This document shows positions 7,885 to 16,862 of a stretch of 64,000 bases of DNA, piece after piece. Below the pieces are notes generated by a model, which saw nothing but the letters and a program-made list of their open reading frames with translations, was not told where the DNA came from and ran no database searches. The translations under genes were made by a program, and so were the position numbers. The DNA is from Bradyrhizobium sp. MOS002 (lineage in GTDB: Bacteria > Pseudomonadota > Alphaproteobacteria > Rhizobiales > Xanthobacteraceae). The stretch covers positions 806,001 to 870,000 of the forward strand of contig NZ_PYFX01000003.1 of NCBI RefSeq assembly GCF_003020115.1, written 5' to 3'. How positions within the stretch are numbered: the stretch's first letter is position 1; each line of letters starts with the position of its first letter.

Positions 7885-9504
7885 TCAATGCCCCCGCGCA
7901 GGCGCGCCCAACTCAATCGGGCGCAGCACCGCGGCGGTCGGGATCATCAGCACCGCGATAATGGCGAGTGTCCAGAACACGTCGATATAGGCGAGCAAAT
8001 CGACCTGCTGTTGCAAGGTACGGCCGACCCAGGCGACCGCCTGCGAGGCCGCATCGCTCGCATTCGAGCCCTGAGCCTGGAAGAAGCGGGTCATCGTCTC
8101 GATGGTCTGCTGGTAGCCGAGGTCCGACGGCGCGGCGTGCTCGATCAGGCGGCTCTGGTGGAATTGCTGGCGCTGCGCCAGAGTGGTCTGCGCGAGTGCG
8201 ACGCCCATGGAGCCGCCGATATTGCGGGCGACGTTGATCAGCGCCGAGGCCTGGTTGGTCTTGTCGGGCGGCACGCCGTCATAGGACGCGGTCGTCACCG
8301 GCAGGAACAGGAAAGGCAGACCGAGCGCGAGGAAGATGCGCGACATCGCGGCATAGCCGTAGGTAATGTCGCCGGTGAGGCCCGTGAGATGCCACATCGA
8401 GAACGCGACAATGGTGGCGCCAAGCATGATGAGGTATTTCGGCTGCACGCTGCTGACGAGACGGCCGACTACCGGCATCAGCACCAAGGTCGCGATTCCG
8501 CCCGGTGACAGCGCGAGCCCCGCCAGCATGGCGGTGTAGTTCAATTCGCTCTGGAGGAGTTGCGGCAAAAGCTGCGTGGTCGAGATCAGTACCGCGCCGG
8601 TCGCAAGCATGACCAGGAAGCAGGCGGCGAACTGGCGGCGGCCGAGCAGGCGGAGATCGACGATGGGATCCTCGCGCGTCAGCTCCCATGGGATCAGCGC
8701 AAGCAGTGACACGGCCGAAAGTACTGCGAAGAACACGATCATGTTCGAGCCGAACCAGTCGTTGCGCTGGCCTTCGTCGAGCACGTATTCGAGCGAGCCG
8801 AGCCCGATCGCGACCAGCAGGAAGCCGACATAGTCGACCCGCAGGCCCTTGCTCAGCAGCTTCTCCCTCTCCTCCTCCGCACCCGACGGCTCCTTGACCA
8901 GCGTGCCGACCAGGAACAGCGACAGCATTCCCATGGGAACGTTGATCAGGAACACCCAGTGCCAGGTGTAGGTGTCGGTGATCCAGCCGCCGAGCGTCGG
9001 TCCGACCACGGGTGCGACCACGACGGCGACGCCGTAGATTGCGAAGGCCTGGCCGCGCTTGTGCGGCGGGAAGGAGTCGGCAAGGATCGCCTGCTCGCTG
9101 GTCGCCATGCCGCCGCCGCCAAGGCCTTGAAGGATGCGGAACAGCACCAGCGACTGCAAATTCCAGGCGAAGCCGCACAAGAGCGAGGAGACCGTGAAGA
9201 TCGCAACGCAGATCAGGTAGAAGCGCTTGCGGCCGATCACCGTCGACAGCCAGCCCGAGATCGACAGCACGATGGCGTTGGCGACGAGATAGCTGGTGAT
9301 GACGTAGGTGCTCTCGTCGATGCCGACGGCAAGTCCACCGGCGATGTGGCGCAAGGCGACGTTGGCGATGGTGGTGTCGAGCACCTCCATGAAGGTCGCG
9401 ATCGAGACGACGAACGCGATGAGATAGGGATTATGACCGCCCGCCGCCGAGCGCTCCGGCGACCAGCCGCCCGCGGACGCGCCGCCTTGCGCCGTGTCGG
9501 TCAT
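7885..9504 (-). CDS. emrB: DHA2-family MFS multidrug efflux permease (EmrB-like)
   Basis: A 539-residue inner-membrane proton antiporter with 14 predicted helices. The DHA2 motif LDTTIANVALRHIAG is at about residue 43-57, and GRKRFYLIC, LQGLGGGGMATSEQAIL and GPTLGGWITDTYTW give motifs A, B and C. It would expel hydrophobic compounds, and with a membrane-fusion partner and an outer-membrane channel forms a tripartite pump. Its start overlaps the stop of the upstream HlyD-family gene by 4 bases, so the two are co-translated. No outer-membrane factor is next to it. Confidence 0.88.
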   Translation of the reverse strand: MTDTAQGGASAGGWSPERSAAGGHNPYLIAFVVSIATFMEVLDTTIANVALRHIAGGLAVGIDESTYVITSYLVANAIVLSISGWLSTVIGRKRFYLICVAIFTVSSLLCGFAWNLQSLVLFRILQGLGGGGMATSEQAILADSFPPHKRGQAFAIYGVAVVVAPVVGPTLGGWITDTYTWHWVFLINVPMGMLSLFLVGTLVKEPSGAEEEREKLLSKGLRVDYVGFLLVAIGLGSLEYVLDEGQRNDWFGSNMIVFFAVLSAVSLLALIPWELTREDPIVDLRLLGRRQFAACFLVMLATGAVLISTTQLLPQLLQSELNYTAMLAGLALSPGGIATLVLMPVVGRLVSSVQPKYLIMLGATIVAFSMWHLTGLTGDITYGYAAMSRIFLALGLPFLFLPVTTASYDGVPPDKTNQASALINVARNIGGSMGVALAQTTLAQRQQFHQSRLIEHAAPSDLGYQQTIETMTRFFQAQGSNASDAASQAVAWVGRTLQQQVDLLAYIDVFWTLAIIAVLMIPTAAVLRPIELGAPARGH

Positions 9505-10655
9505 CGCACCCTGGTCCAGGGCACGACAGACATGCCGGGACCGACGGGCAAATCGGCCGGCCAGCTGTCGACCACGATCTTCACCGGGACGCGCTGCACC
9601 ACCTTGACGTAATTGCCTGTGGCGTTCTCCGCCGGCAGCAGGCTGAACGCGGTGCCGGACCCCGGCTGCACGGACTCGACATGGCCGGTAAGCTTGCGCC
9701 CGGGATAGGCGTCGATCCGGATCTCGACTGGCTGGCCCGGCCGCATGTCGTTGAGCTGCGTCTCCTTGTAGTTGGCGACGATCCAGACCTCGTCAGGCAC
9801 GAACATCATCAGGCTCTGGCCCGCGTTGACGAACGTGCCCGTGGCGCCGCTGAGCTTGACGACGCGGCCGGACTGCGCCGCAACGACGCCGGTATATTGC
9901 AGGTTCAGCTTGGCCTGATCGAGCTGCGCCTGCGACTGCGCGAGTTGCGCCCGGGCGCCCTCGAGCTGCGCTTGCAGCGTCTTGATGCCGACTTGCGCGG
10001 CCGTCACCGCGGTCTTCGCGCGTTCCGTATTGGCCTGCTGCGCCTGAAGATCGGAGCGGGTCTGCTGCTGGCGCTGCACGGTGCCGGCGCCCTTCTCGAC
10101 GAGATCCTGGGCGCGCGCGAATTCTTCCTGCGAGAACTGGAGCTGGGCCTGGGCCTGTTCGAGCTGCGCCTCCGCCTGCTTGATCTGCTCCTGCTGCGCG
10201 ACGATCTGCGCCTCGACATTGGCGATGTTCGCTCTGGCGACCGCAACCTGCGCATTGGCCTGATCGATGGCGATGCGATAGTCGCGCTCGTCGATCTTGG
10301 CGAGAAGGTCCCCGGCGTTGACATGCTGGTTGTCCGTGACCGGGACGTCGGTCACGTAGCCTCCGACCTTGGAGGCCACGGAAAAGCTGCGCGCGGCGAC
10401 GAAAGCATCGTCCGTGGATTCATAGTGGCGCACCTGGAGCCAATAGAGCAGTCCGCCGATCAGGGCCGCGAGCAAGACGATGGCGCCAATGGTTGCCAAC
10501 AAACAATGCTCGCGAATTCGGTCTCGCAGCGACGGCGCCTTTGCCGGCTCCTGGTCCTTGGCGTCGCGAGCCTGATCGGGAGAGGTCTTTGGAGCTTCCT
10601 TCGCCCTCTGCGGCTGCTCCGCGGACGGCCCACGCTCCCGTGTCTGAGCATCCAC
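9501..10655 (-). CDS. emrA: HlyD/EmrA-family membrane fusion protein
   Basis: About 384 residues: a charged cytoplasmic start, one membrane anchor (ATIGAIVLLAALIGGLLYWL), a split lipoyl domain (VSVASKVGGYVTDVPVTDNQHVNAGDLLAKID in outline) and a long Gln/Ala-rich coiled-coil hairpin (about 110-230). It links the permease to an outer-membrane channel. GTG at 10655 is chosen because AAAGG lies 8 bases before it; a GTG three codons upstream overlaps that site. A perfect EcfG-type promoter sits 67 bases upstream, so the pump is probably induced by general stress. Confidence 0.85.
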   Translation of the reverse strand: MDAQTRERGPSAEQPQRAKEAPKTSPDQARDAKDQEPAKAPSLRDRIREHCLLATIGAIVLLAALIGGLLYWLQVRHYESTDDAFVAARSFSVASKVGGYVTDVPVTDNQHVNAGDLLAKIDERDYRIAIDQANAQVAVARANIANVEAQIVAQQEQIKQAEAQLEQAQAQLQFSQEEFARAQDLVEKGAGTVQRQQQTRSDLQAQQANTERAKTAVTAAQVGIKTLQAQLEGARAQLAQSQAQLDQAKLNLQYTGVVAAQSGRVVKLSGATGTFVNAGQSLMMFVPDEVWIVANYKETQLNDMRPGQPVEIRIDAYPGRKLTGHVESVQPGSGTAFSLLPAENATGNYVKVVQRVPVKIVVDSWPADLPVGPGMSVVPWTRVR

Positions 10656-10721
10656 GGTGAACACCTTTCAGGATTCAACTGGCGGCAGAGCGGCCAACGC
10701 CGGCTCACGCGCCGCGAGCCC

Positions 10722-10746
10722 AACGACAGCCCCGGATCATGGTTCC
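10722..10746 (-). promoter_or_regulatory. EcfG-type promoter for the efflux operon
   Basis: Read on the minus strand this is GGAAC-N16-CGTT (GTTCC at 10742-10746, AACG at 10722-10725 on the plus strand), an exact consensus match. It points at the HlyD-family gene. Confidence 0.65.
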
Positions 10747-10854
10747 GCTTCGCGCGAGCTCCCTCACCATTCGTGAACGCATTGCTCAAAAAGCGAGCGC
10801 GGCACATGCGGTGCCGCGCTCGCCTCGATATCTTATGGGACGCGCACCTTGGTG

Positions 10855-11016
10855 TCAGTGCGTCTTCGTCCCGTGCCATTTCTCGAGATCGGGCTTCACC
10901 TCGTCCGATGATCCCTGCTCTTTTTCCGGATTGCCCTTCCAGGGCGTGTCCGTCTGTTTGTGCGATCCCCAATCGTTCTGCTGCCGGGGATCGTCGTTGG
11001 GCCGTTCCTTGCTCAT
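10855..11016 (-). CDS. Small hydrophilic stress-type protein
   Basis: A 53-residue highly charged protein (MSKERPNDDPRQQNDWGS start; many Asp, Lys, Gln, Pro, no hydrophobic core), predicted disordered. GGAAGG lies upstream of the ATG. It begins 24 bases after the PRC-barrel gene stop on the same strand and is probably in its operon, hence under the same EcfG-like promoter. Function unknown. Confidence 0.6.
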   Translation of the reverse strand: MSKERPNDDPRQQNDWGSHKQTDTPWKGNPEKEQGSSDEVKPDLEKWHGTKTH

Positions 11017-11040
11017 CGAGCTTCCTTTCAGTGGAATCAC

Positions 11041-11415
11041 TTAAGCGAAGGGGACGCCGTAATAGGAGTTGATGCCGCGAACCGCGGCGTCGTCACCCCA
11101 GTTCCAATCACTCCGTTCGCCGAATTTCGGCGCGCCTTCCAGCTCCTTGGTGGTGATGCCGGTGACGTAACCGCCGAGCTCGGTGTCGTATTTCAGCGAT
11201 TGCCACGGCAACGGATAGTGGTCGTTGCCGAGGCCCAGAAATCCGCCGAAGCCGAGCACCGCGTAGGACACCTTGCCGCTGACCTTGTCGATCATCACGC
11301 GTTCGATCGAGCCGATCTTGTTGCGATCGGCGCCATAGACCGATGTTCCCTCGACCTTGTCGCTGCCGATCAGCCGACCCATCTCGTTTTGGTCCAGTTC
11401 ACCCTGATTCAACAT
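11041..11415 (-). CDS. PRC-barrel domain protein
   Basis: 124 residues. The PRC-barrel spans about 12-85: MGRLIGSDKVEGTSVYGADRNKIGSIERVMIDK in outline, then GKVSYAVLGFGGFLGLGNDHYPLPW. PRC-barrels occur in RimM and photosynthetic reaction-centre H subunits; stand-alone copies like this are common in rhizobial stress regulons, with unknown role. The gene is divergent from the TPP enzyme, and both have GGAAC-N16/17-GGTT upstream. Confidence 0.85.
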   Translation of the reverse strand: MLNQGELDQNEMGRLIGSDKVEGTSVYGADRNKIGSIERVMIDKVSGKVSYAVLGFGGFLGLGNDHYPLPWQSLKYDTELGGYVTGITTKELEGAPKFGERSDWNWGDDAAVRGINSYYGVPFA

Positions 11416-11445
11416 CTCAATTCTCCACTCAGCCAGTGTGGAGAG

Positions 11446-11471
11446 AACCCGATGAGGTGTGCGATCGTTCC
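11446..11471 (-). promoter_or_regulatory. EcfG-like promoter (GGAAC-N17-GGTT) for the PRC-barrel gene
   Basis: On the minus strand GGAAC (11467-11471) is followed by 17 bases and GGTT (11446-11449), 31 bases before the PRC-barrel ATG. The -10 has G instead of C at its first base, as in three other sites in this window. Confidence 0.5.
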
Positions 11472-11493
11472 GGCATGTTCCGGCGAGACTTGA

Positions 11494-11518
11494 GGAACAT
11501 CGTCGGAATCGAGCGGTT
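11494..11518 (+). promoter_or_regulatory. EcfG-like promoter (GGAAC-N16-GGTT) for the TPP enzyme
   Basis: GGAAC at 11494-11498, 16 bases, then GGTT at 11515-11518, 53 bases before the ATG at 11571. It is paired back to back with the site for the PRC-barrel gene. Confidence 0.5.
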
Positions 11519-11570
11519 CTCTCGACTTCAAATCCGGAAACCCAAATCCCGGAAACCGAGAGCCGCCCCG

Positions 11571-13358
11571 ATGTCCCAGACCGTCTCCGACTTCATCGTT
11601 CAACGTCTGCATCAATGGGGAGTGCGTCACCTGTTTGGCTATCCCGGCGACGGCATCAACGGCGTGTTCGGGGCCCTTCAGCGCGCTGAGGGCAAGATCG
11701 GCTTTGTCCAGGCGCGGCATGAGGAGATGGCCGCCTTCATGGCGACCGCCTATGCGAAGTTCTCTGGCCAACTCGGGGTCTGTATCGCGACTTCGGGCCC
11801 CGGCGCCTCGCATCTGATCACCGGGCTCTATGATGCCCTGCTGGATCACCAGCCCGTGCTCGCGATCGTCGGCCAGCAGGCGCGCAATGCACTGGGCGGA
11901 CACTATCAGCAGGAACTCGACCTCGTCTCGATGTTCAAGGATGTGGCTGGCGCCTATGTCATGCAGGCCTCCTCGCCGGCGCAGATCCGGCATCTGATCG
12001 ATCGAGCGACCCGGATCGCGCTGGCCCGGCGGACACCAACGGTGATCATCCTGCCCAACGATATCCAGGAGGAGCCCTACGAGGATCCGCCGCGCGCTCA
12101 CGGCACCCTGCACTCCGGCATCGGCTATAGCGCTCCGAGCATCAAGCCTCGTGATGCAGACCTCGACCGCGCAGCCGAGGTGCTCAACGCCGGCAAGAAG
12201 GTCGCGATGCTCGTCGGCGCCGGCGCGCTCCAGGCCACCGAGGAGGTGATCGCGGTTGCCGACCGCTTGTCCGCCGGCTGCGCCAAGGCGCTGCTCGGCA
12301 AGGCGGCGCTCCCTGACGATCTGCCCTGGGTCACCGGCTCGATCGGCCTGCTCGGCACCGAACCCAGCTACAACATGATGATGGAGTGCGACACGCTGCT
12401 GATGGTCGGCTCGGGGTTTCCCTATGCCGAGTTCCTGCCGAAAGAAGGCGCGGCGCGCGGCGTGCAGATCGACATCGACGCCGGCATGATGTCGATCCGC
12501 TTTCCCATGGAGGTCGGCCTCATCGGCAATGCCGCCGAGACGCTGCGCGCCCTGCTACCGCTACTGAAACCGAAGAGCGACGGCGCCTGGCGTCAGGGTA
12601 TCCAGGACGACGTCGTGAAATGGTGGAAGACGCTGGATGATCGGGCACATCAGCCGGCGGCACCGGTCAATCCGCAGCTCGTCGCCTGGGAACTGTCTCC
12701 GCGCCTGCCCGACCGCGCCATCATCACCAGCGATTCCGGCTCCTGCGCCAACTGGTTCGCGCGCGACCTGAAGATGCGTCGCGGCATGACGGCCTCGCTT
12801 TCAGGCGGCCTCGCCTCGATGGGTGCCGCGGTGCCCTATGCGCTCGCCGCGAAATACGCCCATTCCGACCGCCCGGTGATCGCCCTCGTCGGCGACGGCG
12901 CGATGCAGATGAACAACATGGCCGAGCTGATCACCGCCGCGAAGTATTGGCGCGACTGGAAGGATCCGCGCTTCATCGTTTGCGTCTTCAACAACGAAGA
13001 CCTCAACCAGGTGACCTGGGAGCAGCGCATCATCAACGGCGATCCGAAATTCGAGGCGTCGCAGCGCATCCCGAACGTGTCCTATTCGCGCTTTGCCGAG
13101 CTGATCGGCCTCGCCGGCATCTACGTCGACAGCCCGCGGATGCTCGGCTCGGCCTGGGAGCAGGCGCTGGCGAGCGAGATGCCGGTGGTGCTGGAGGTGA
13201 AGACCGACCCTGAAGTGCCGCCGCTGCCGCCGCACATCACCTTGCAGCAGGCCAAGAACTTCTCGCTTGCGCTGATGAAGGGCGATCCCAACGAGAGCGG
13301 AGTGATCAAGGGAGCGGCGCGGCAGGTGCTCGAAAAGATCCTGCCTGGAAAGGAATGA
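11571..13358 (+). CDS. Thiamine pyrophosphate-dependent enzyme (pyruvate oxidase/acetolactate synthase-like)
   Basis: A 595-residue three-domain TPP enzyme. The N-terminal PYR domain has FGYPGDGINGVFGAL and the cofactor-activating Glu in ARHEEMAAFMATAYAK. A middle domain (about 190-330) follows, and the PP domain has ALVGDGAMQMNNMAEL...FNNEDLNQ, the GDG-(about 26)-NN metal and diphosphate motif. It resembles pyruvate oxidase or dehydrogenase (quinone) more than IlvB, and the exact reaction is uncertain. ATG 11571 gives the standard family start SQTVSDFIVQRL. It lies under an EcfG-like promoter and is followed 8 bases later by a small gene. Confidence 0.82.
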   Translation: MSQTVSDFIVQRLHQWGVRHLFGYPGDGINGVFGALQRAEGKIGFVQARHEEMAAFMATAYAKFSGQLGVCIATSGPGASHLITGLYDALLDHQPVLAIVGQQARNALGGHYQQELDLVSMFKDVAGAYVMQASSPAQIRHLIDRATRIALARRTPTVIILPNDIQEEPYEDPPRAHGTLHSGIGYSAPSIKPRDADLDRAAEVLNAGKKVAMLVGAGALQATEEVIAVADRLSAGCAKALLGKAALPDDLPWVTGSIGLLGTEPSYNMMMECDTLLMVGSGFPYAEFLPKEGAARGVQIDIDAGMMSIRFPMEVGLIGNAAETLRALLPLLKPKSDGAWRQGIQDDVVKWWKTLDDRAHQPAAPVNPQLVAWELSPRLPDRAIITSDSGSCANWFARDLKMRRGMTASLSGGLASMGAAVPYALAAKYAHSDRPVIALVGDGAMQMNNMAELITAAKYWRDWKDPRFIVCVFNNEDLNQVTWEQRIINGDPKFEASQRIPNVSYSRFAELIGLAGIYVDSPRMLGSAWEQALASEMPVVLEVKTDPEVPPLPPHITLQQAKNFSLALMKGDPNESGVIKGAARQVLEKILPGKE

Positions 13359-13366
13359 GGTGACGC

Positions 13367-13594
13367 ATGAGCGATTTCCGCGATATCCAGCACGGCGTCA
13401 ACGATCCCGTCGATGGCCTCGACGTGAAGCGACAGATCAACGACAGCCGGACGCCGCACGAGCGGGCACAACGCCATGCAGACGTGCGTGCCGAGGCCAC
13501 CGCCACGCCGACCGAGCCGTTTCTGCCCGAACGGCTTCGGCGCAAGCCGACCGATCCCATCAATCCGCGCACCGGTCGGCATCCAACGGAATAG
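13367..13594 (+). CDS. Small hydrophilic protein of unknown function
   Basis: 75 residues, rich in Arg, Asp, Pro and Thr and with no hydrophobic stretch (MSDFRDIQHGVNDPVDG start, INPRTGRHPTE end), probably disordered. AATGAGGTGACGC precedes the ATG, 8 bases after the TPP enzyme stop, so it is in the same operon and likely stress-controlled. No family recognised. Confidence 0.6.
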   Translation: MSDFRDIQHGVNDPVDGLDVKRQINDSRTPHERAQRHADVRAEATATPTEPFLPERLRRKPTDPINPRTGRHPTE

Positions 13595-13682
13595 CCGTTT
13601 AGGAACCTCGGCCCCTGCGGCGTGTTGGTCGGCGCAACGTCGCGCGGCGAGAGGCTGCGCGTTCAATCGGAGAGACCGGACC

Positions 13683-14234
13683 ATGAAACGTACCATCATC
13701 GCAGCTGCCTGCGTGCTGCTAGCAGGCCCCGCACTCGCCCAGTCGCTCGGCGAGAAGACCGGCGTCAACTCGGCGCTTGGCGTCGCGCCTGCCACCGCCG
13801 ACTTCGTCAAGGAAGTCGCCATCAGCGACATGTTCGAGATCGAATCGAGCAAGCTCGCCCAGCAGAAAGGCAACGCGCAGGAGAAGAGCTTTGCGCAGCA
13901 GATGGTGACCGACCACACCAAGACCAGCGGCGAACTCAAGGGCCTCGTCAGCGGCGGCAAGGTGCAGGCGACCCTGCCGACAGCGCTCGACAGCTCGCAC
14001 CAGAGCAAGCTCGACAAGCTCAAGAGTGCGAATGGCAAGGACTTCAGTTCGGACTACAATTCGTACCAGGTCAGCGCCCATGAGGACGCGGTCTCGCTGT
14101 TCGAGCGTTACGCCAAGGGCGGCGACAATTCCGAGCTGAAGGACTGGGCCGGCAAGACACTGCCGGCGCTCAAGCACCACCTCGACATGGCCAAGGAGCT
14201 CGGCAAGGCGCCGAGCGTCGGCCAGACCAAGTAA
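13683..14234 (+). CDS. DUF4142 exported protein
   Basis: 183 residues with a signal peptide ending ALAQS, then a helical ferritin-like DUF4142 domain (ATADFVKEVAISDMFEIESSKLAQQKG... and FAQQMVTDHTKTSGELKGLV). DUF4142 proteins are predicted periplasmic four-helix bundles, common in soil bacteria and often stress-induced; their reaction is unknown. GGAGAGACCGGACC precedes the ATG. A weak GGAAC-N16-TGTT lies at 13602. A second member occurs at 18405. A strong terminator follows. Confidence 0.85.
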   Translation: MKRTIIAAACVLLAGPALAQSLGEKTGVNSALGVAPATADFVKEVAISDMFEIESSKLAQQKGNAQEKSFAQQMVTDHTKTSGELKGLVSGGKVQATLPTALDSSHQSKLDKLKSANGKDFSSDYNSYQVSAHEDAVSLFERYAKGGDNSELKDWAGKTLPALKHHLDMAKELGKAPSVGQTK

Positions 14235-14244
14235 ACATCCTTGC

Positions 14245-14278
14245 GAGGACGCCGGCCCCACCGGCGTCCTCCCGTTTT
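14245..14278 (+). terminator. Rho-independent terminator
   Basis: GAGGACGCCGG and CCGGCGTCCTC form an 11-bp perfect stem with a CCCCA loop, followed by CCGTTTTG, 11 bases after the DUF4142 stop. Confidence 0.85.
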
Positions 14279-14329
14279 GCAACGATGCCTCTCTCCGCGC
14301 ATTGAGATCGCGAGATCGCGGAGACCGTC

Positions 14330-15346
14330 ATGACACATCAAGACAAGGCTTCAGTATCCCGCCGGCACGTCGTCCAAGCGGCGAGCGCAACGCTTGCTGC
14401 TGCTTCGCTGGCCTCTTCGACAGCGAAAGGAGACACGTCCATGTCCGAGCAGAAAATGGCCGCGCAGAACCTGGTCGATCCCGTCACCCGCTTTCCAAAG
14501 CCGCCGTTCAAAAAACAGTCGCAGCCCTGGCCGGGCCTCGCCGGCAAGATGGAGCCGCCACCGGATCACGGCGAGACCAGCTACAAGGGCTCCGGCCGGC
14601 TCGCCGGCCGCAAGGCGCTGATCACCGGCGGCGATTCCGGCATGGGCCGCGCCGCCGCGATAGCCTACGCACGCGAAGGCGCCGACGTTGCCATCAACTA
14701 TCTACCGGCGGAAGAGCCCGATGCGCAGGACGTCATCGCGCTGATCAAGAAGGAAGGGCGTACCGGGCTTGCGATTCCAGGGGACCTCAAGGATGAGGCT
14801 TTCTGCAAGAAGCTGGTCGAGCAGGCCGCGCAGGGGCTGGGCGGCCTGGATATCATCGTCTGCAACGCCGCACGCCAGCAGAGCCGCGAGTCGATCCTCG
14901 ACGTATCGTCCGAAGATTTCGACGCAACGATGAAGACCAACATCTATGCGCCGTTTTGGATCATCAAGGCGGCGCTGCCGCATTTGAAGCCCGGCTCGTG
15001 CATCATCGGCACGACGTCGGAGCAGGCGTACGACCCGTCTCCGGAACTCTACGACTACGCGCAGACCAAGGCAGCGACGATGAACTACGTCAAATCGCTG
15101 GCGAAGCAGTTGGGCCCGAAGGGCATCCGCGTCAATGGCGTCGCACCGGGACCGATCTGGACACCCCTCCAGGTCTCCGGCGGCGCCACGATGGAGAAGC
15201 TCGAAAAATTCGGCGGCATGACGCCACTCGGCCGTCCGGGCCAGCCCGTCGAACTGGCCTCAATTTACGTGCAGCTCGCCGCAGCCGACGCGAGCTATGC
15301 GACGGGCCAGGTGTATGGGTCCGCTGGTGGATCGGGACAGCCGTAG
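14330..15346 (+). CDS. SDR-family oxidoreductase with Tat-like N-terminus (YghA-like)
   Basis: 338 residues. The Rossmann motif is GGDSGMGRAAAIAYA (TGxxxGxG variant), NAAR follows, and the catalytic Tyr-Lys pair is in YDYAQTKAA with the Ser in TTSEQAY. Close to E. coli YghA-type NADP-dependent aldehyde/alcohol reductases. Residues 1-35 carry SRRHVVQAASATLAAASLA, which looks like a twin-arginine signal; an internal Met at 14441 with GAAAGGAGAC upstream could give a cytosolic form of 301 residues. I keep the long start but the short one is a real alternative. Confidence 0.82.
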   Translation: MTHQDKASVSRRHVVQAASATLAAASLASSTAKGDTSMSEQKMAAQNLVDPVTRFPKPPFKKQSQPWPGLAGKMEPPPDHGETSYKGSGRLAGRKALITGGDSGMGRAAAIAYAREGADVAINYLPAEEPDAQDVIALIKKEGRTGLAIPGDLKDEAFCKKLVEQAAQGLGGLDIIVCNAARQQSRESILDVSSEDFDATMKTNIYAPFWIIKAALPHLKPGSCIIGTTSEQAYDPSPELYDYAQTKAATMNYVKSLAKQLGPKGIRVNGVAPGPIWTPLQVSGGATMEKLEKFGGMTPLGRPGQPVELASIYVQLAAADASYATGQVYGSAGGSGQP

Positions 15347-15445
15347 TCCGGCGCCGCAGGCTGATGCCACGCGATTGAGCCCAGGAACCTTCTTTAATTC
15401 CGGGCTTTACAAAACTGTCATGAAGGACATCACGCTTGCACATCG

Positions 15446-16030
15446 ATGGCGTTAGTAGAGGTCAAACCTAGCCGGATCGACACCGCGATCGCGGATAAGA
15501 TCGCCGAGCACACCAATTCAGGCATCGAGCACGCCGCCCAGACATTGACCTGGGCCGCCGACGAGCACGTGCTGCTCGCGCTGGCCGCGGCGGGGTGGCT
15601 CTATGCTCATATTCGGCAGCCGCAGCAACGGCCCCTGGCAAATCACGTTCTGGCCGTGTCGCTGGCGACTGCCGTCCTGCCGCATATCCTGAAATCCGTG
15701 TTCGATCAGGTCAGGCCAGATCGGCTGACCATAAGCGGACACCGACATGGCGTACCCATCTCAGGACAAGCACGCGACGCCTTCCCGTCCGGTCACGCGG
15801 TCCATATGGGCGCACTTGCCTCGGCGGCGGGCTTGCTGCCGAAGACGCCGCGCCGATTGCTGCGCACTGTCGCGATCGCGCTTTCGCTGACACGGATCGC
15901 GGTGCTCGCGCACTGGGCAAGCGACGTGGTCGCAGGCTTTGCGCTGGGCGCGGCCACAGAGAGACTCTTGCGGCCATGGACACTGACGCAATCGTCCCAC
16001 AAGCAGATCAATTGGCGGAAACGGCCGTGA
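15446..16030 (+). CDS. PAP2-family lipid phosphatase
   Basis: A 194-residue membrane phosphatase. The three PAP2 signature blocks are KSVFDQVRP, PSGHAVHMG and TRIAVLAHWASD, with catalytic histidines in the second and third. Four or five hydrophobic helices place the active site on the outer face of the inner membrane; substrates are phosphatidic acid, undecaprenyl diphosphate or similar. Its end overlaps the DUF3147 gene by 55 bases, so the three membrane genes form one operon. Confidence 0.85.
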   Translation: MALVEVKPSRIDTAIADKIAEHTNSGIEHAAQTLTWAADEHVLLALAAAGWLYAHIRQPQQRPLANHVLAVSLATAVLPHILKSVFDQVRPDRLTISGHRHGVPISGQARDAFPSGHAVHMGALASAAGLLPKTPRRLLRTVAIALSLTRIAVLAHWASDVVAGFALGAATERLLRPWTLTQSSHKQINWRKRP

Positions 16031-16374
16031 CCGAATACGTCCTGCGCTTCATCGCCGGTGGCATCATCGTCTCCGCTTTTGCGATTCTAGGCGATATGCT
16101 CAAACCCAAAAGCTTTGCGGGGTTGCTCGGCGCAGCACCGTCGGTCGCACTGGCAACGCTCGGCATCGCCGTCGTCCAGCACGGCCCGCAATATGCTGCG
16201 GCTGAAAGCTGGACGATGATCTATGGCGCGGTCGCGCTCGGCTGCTTCAGCGTCGTCGTCTGCCATCTGCTGATCAGATACCGTGTGTCCGCGCTGCCCG
16301 CGACCGTCCTCGCTGTTATCGTGTGGCTGGCGGTCGCCTTCGGCCTGCTCGCCGGCTTCGGAGGTGCTGCCTGA
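15976..16374 (+). CDS. DUF3147 membrane protein (first copy)
   Basis: 132 residues with four predicted membrane helices. The stretch VTEYVLRFIAGGIIVSAFAILGDMLKPKSFAGLLGAAPSVALATLG in outline is the DUF3147 core. The ATG lies inside the end of the PAP2 gene, and the stop overlaps the ATG of the next DUF3147 gene (TGATG), so translation is coupled. The function of the family is unknown; the pair may act as a heteromeric membrane protein with the PAP2 enzyme. Confidence 0.75.
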   Translation: MDTDAIVPQADQLAETAVTEYVLRFIAGGIIVSAFAILGDMLKPKSFAGLLGAAPSVALATLGIAVVQHGPQYAAAESWTMIYGAVALGCFSVVVCHLLIRYRVSALPATVLAVIVWLAVAFGLLAGFGGAA

Positions 16375-16862
16375 TGCCGGTCAAGCTGTCATTCGCAGCG
16401 CTCAAACAGACACGCTGGTACGAATACGGCATTCGTTTCCTGCTCGGTGGCCTGGCGACCGTGCTCACAGGAGTGTTGGGAGCGCGCTTCGGCGTATCCG
16501 TCGGCGGACTTTTCCTTGCGCTTCCCGCCATCTTCTGCGCGAGCGCCACGCTGGTCGAAAGCCATGAACGCCGCACCAAGGAGAAGGCCGGCCTCAGCGG
16601 CACGCGTCGCGGGCAAGAGGCCGCCGCGCTCGACGCGGCTGGCGCCGCCTGGGGAAGCATCGGCCTCCTGGCATTCGCCGCCGTCTTTCATCTCACCGTG
16701 GCCGCGAGCGTTCCAGGCGCTTTCACTGCCGCGTTGATCGCCTGGGCCGTCGTTTCGGTATTGGCCTGGTGGTTCAGGCGCAAGCTGCGCATCGTCTCCC
16801 GCAGACCGCACCGATCAGCCCATTCGCTATCGGCAAAGAGCTCTCACCTGACGAAGCGTTAG
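16374..16862 (+). CDS. DUF3147 membrane protein (second copy)
   Basis: 162 residues with four predicted helices. WYEYGIRFLLGGLATVLTGVLG and GLFLALPAIFCASATLVE mirror the first copy, and a basic tail (RRKLRIVSRRPHRS) follows the last helix. It starts by a TGATG overlap. Its end overlaps the convergent small gene by 4 bases. Same unknown role as its neighbour. Confidence 0.7.
   Translation: MPVKLSFAALKQTRWYEYGIRFLLGGLATVLTGVLGARFGVSVGGLFLALPAIFCASATLVESHERRTKEKAGLSGTRRGQEAAALDAAGAAWGSIGLLAFAAVFHLTVAASVPGAFTAALIAWAVVSVLAWWFRRKLRIVSRRPHRSAHSLSAKSSHLTKR

Noticed and set aside
13602..13626. GGAAC-N16-TGTT upstream of the DUF4142 gene as an EcfG promoter (also 19263-19288, minus strand)
   Set aside because: The first -10 base is T and the sites are fewer than the CGTT/GGTT types; too weak to list as features.
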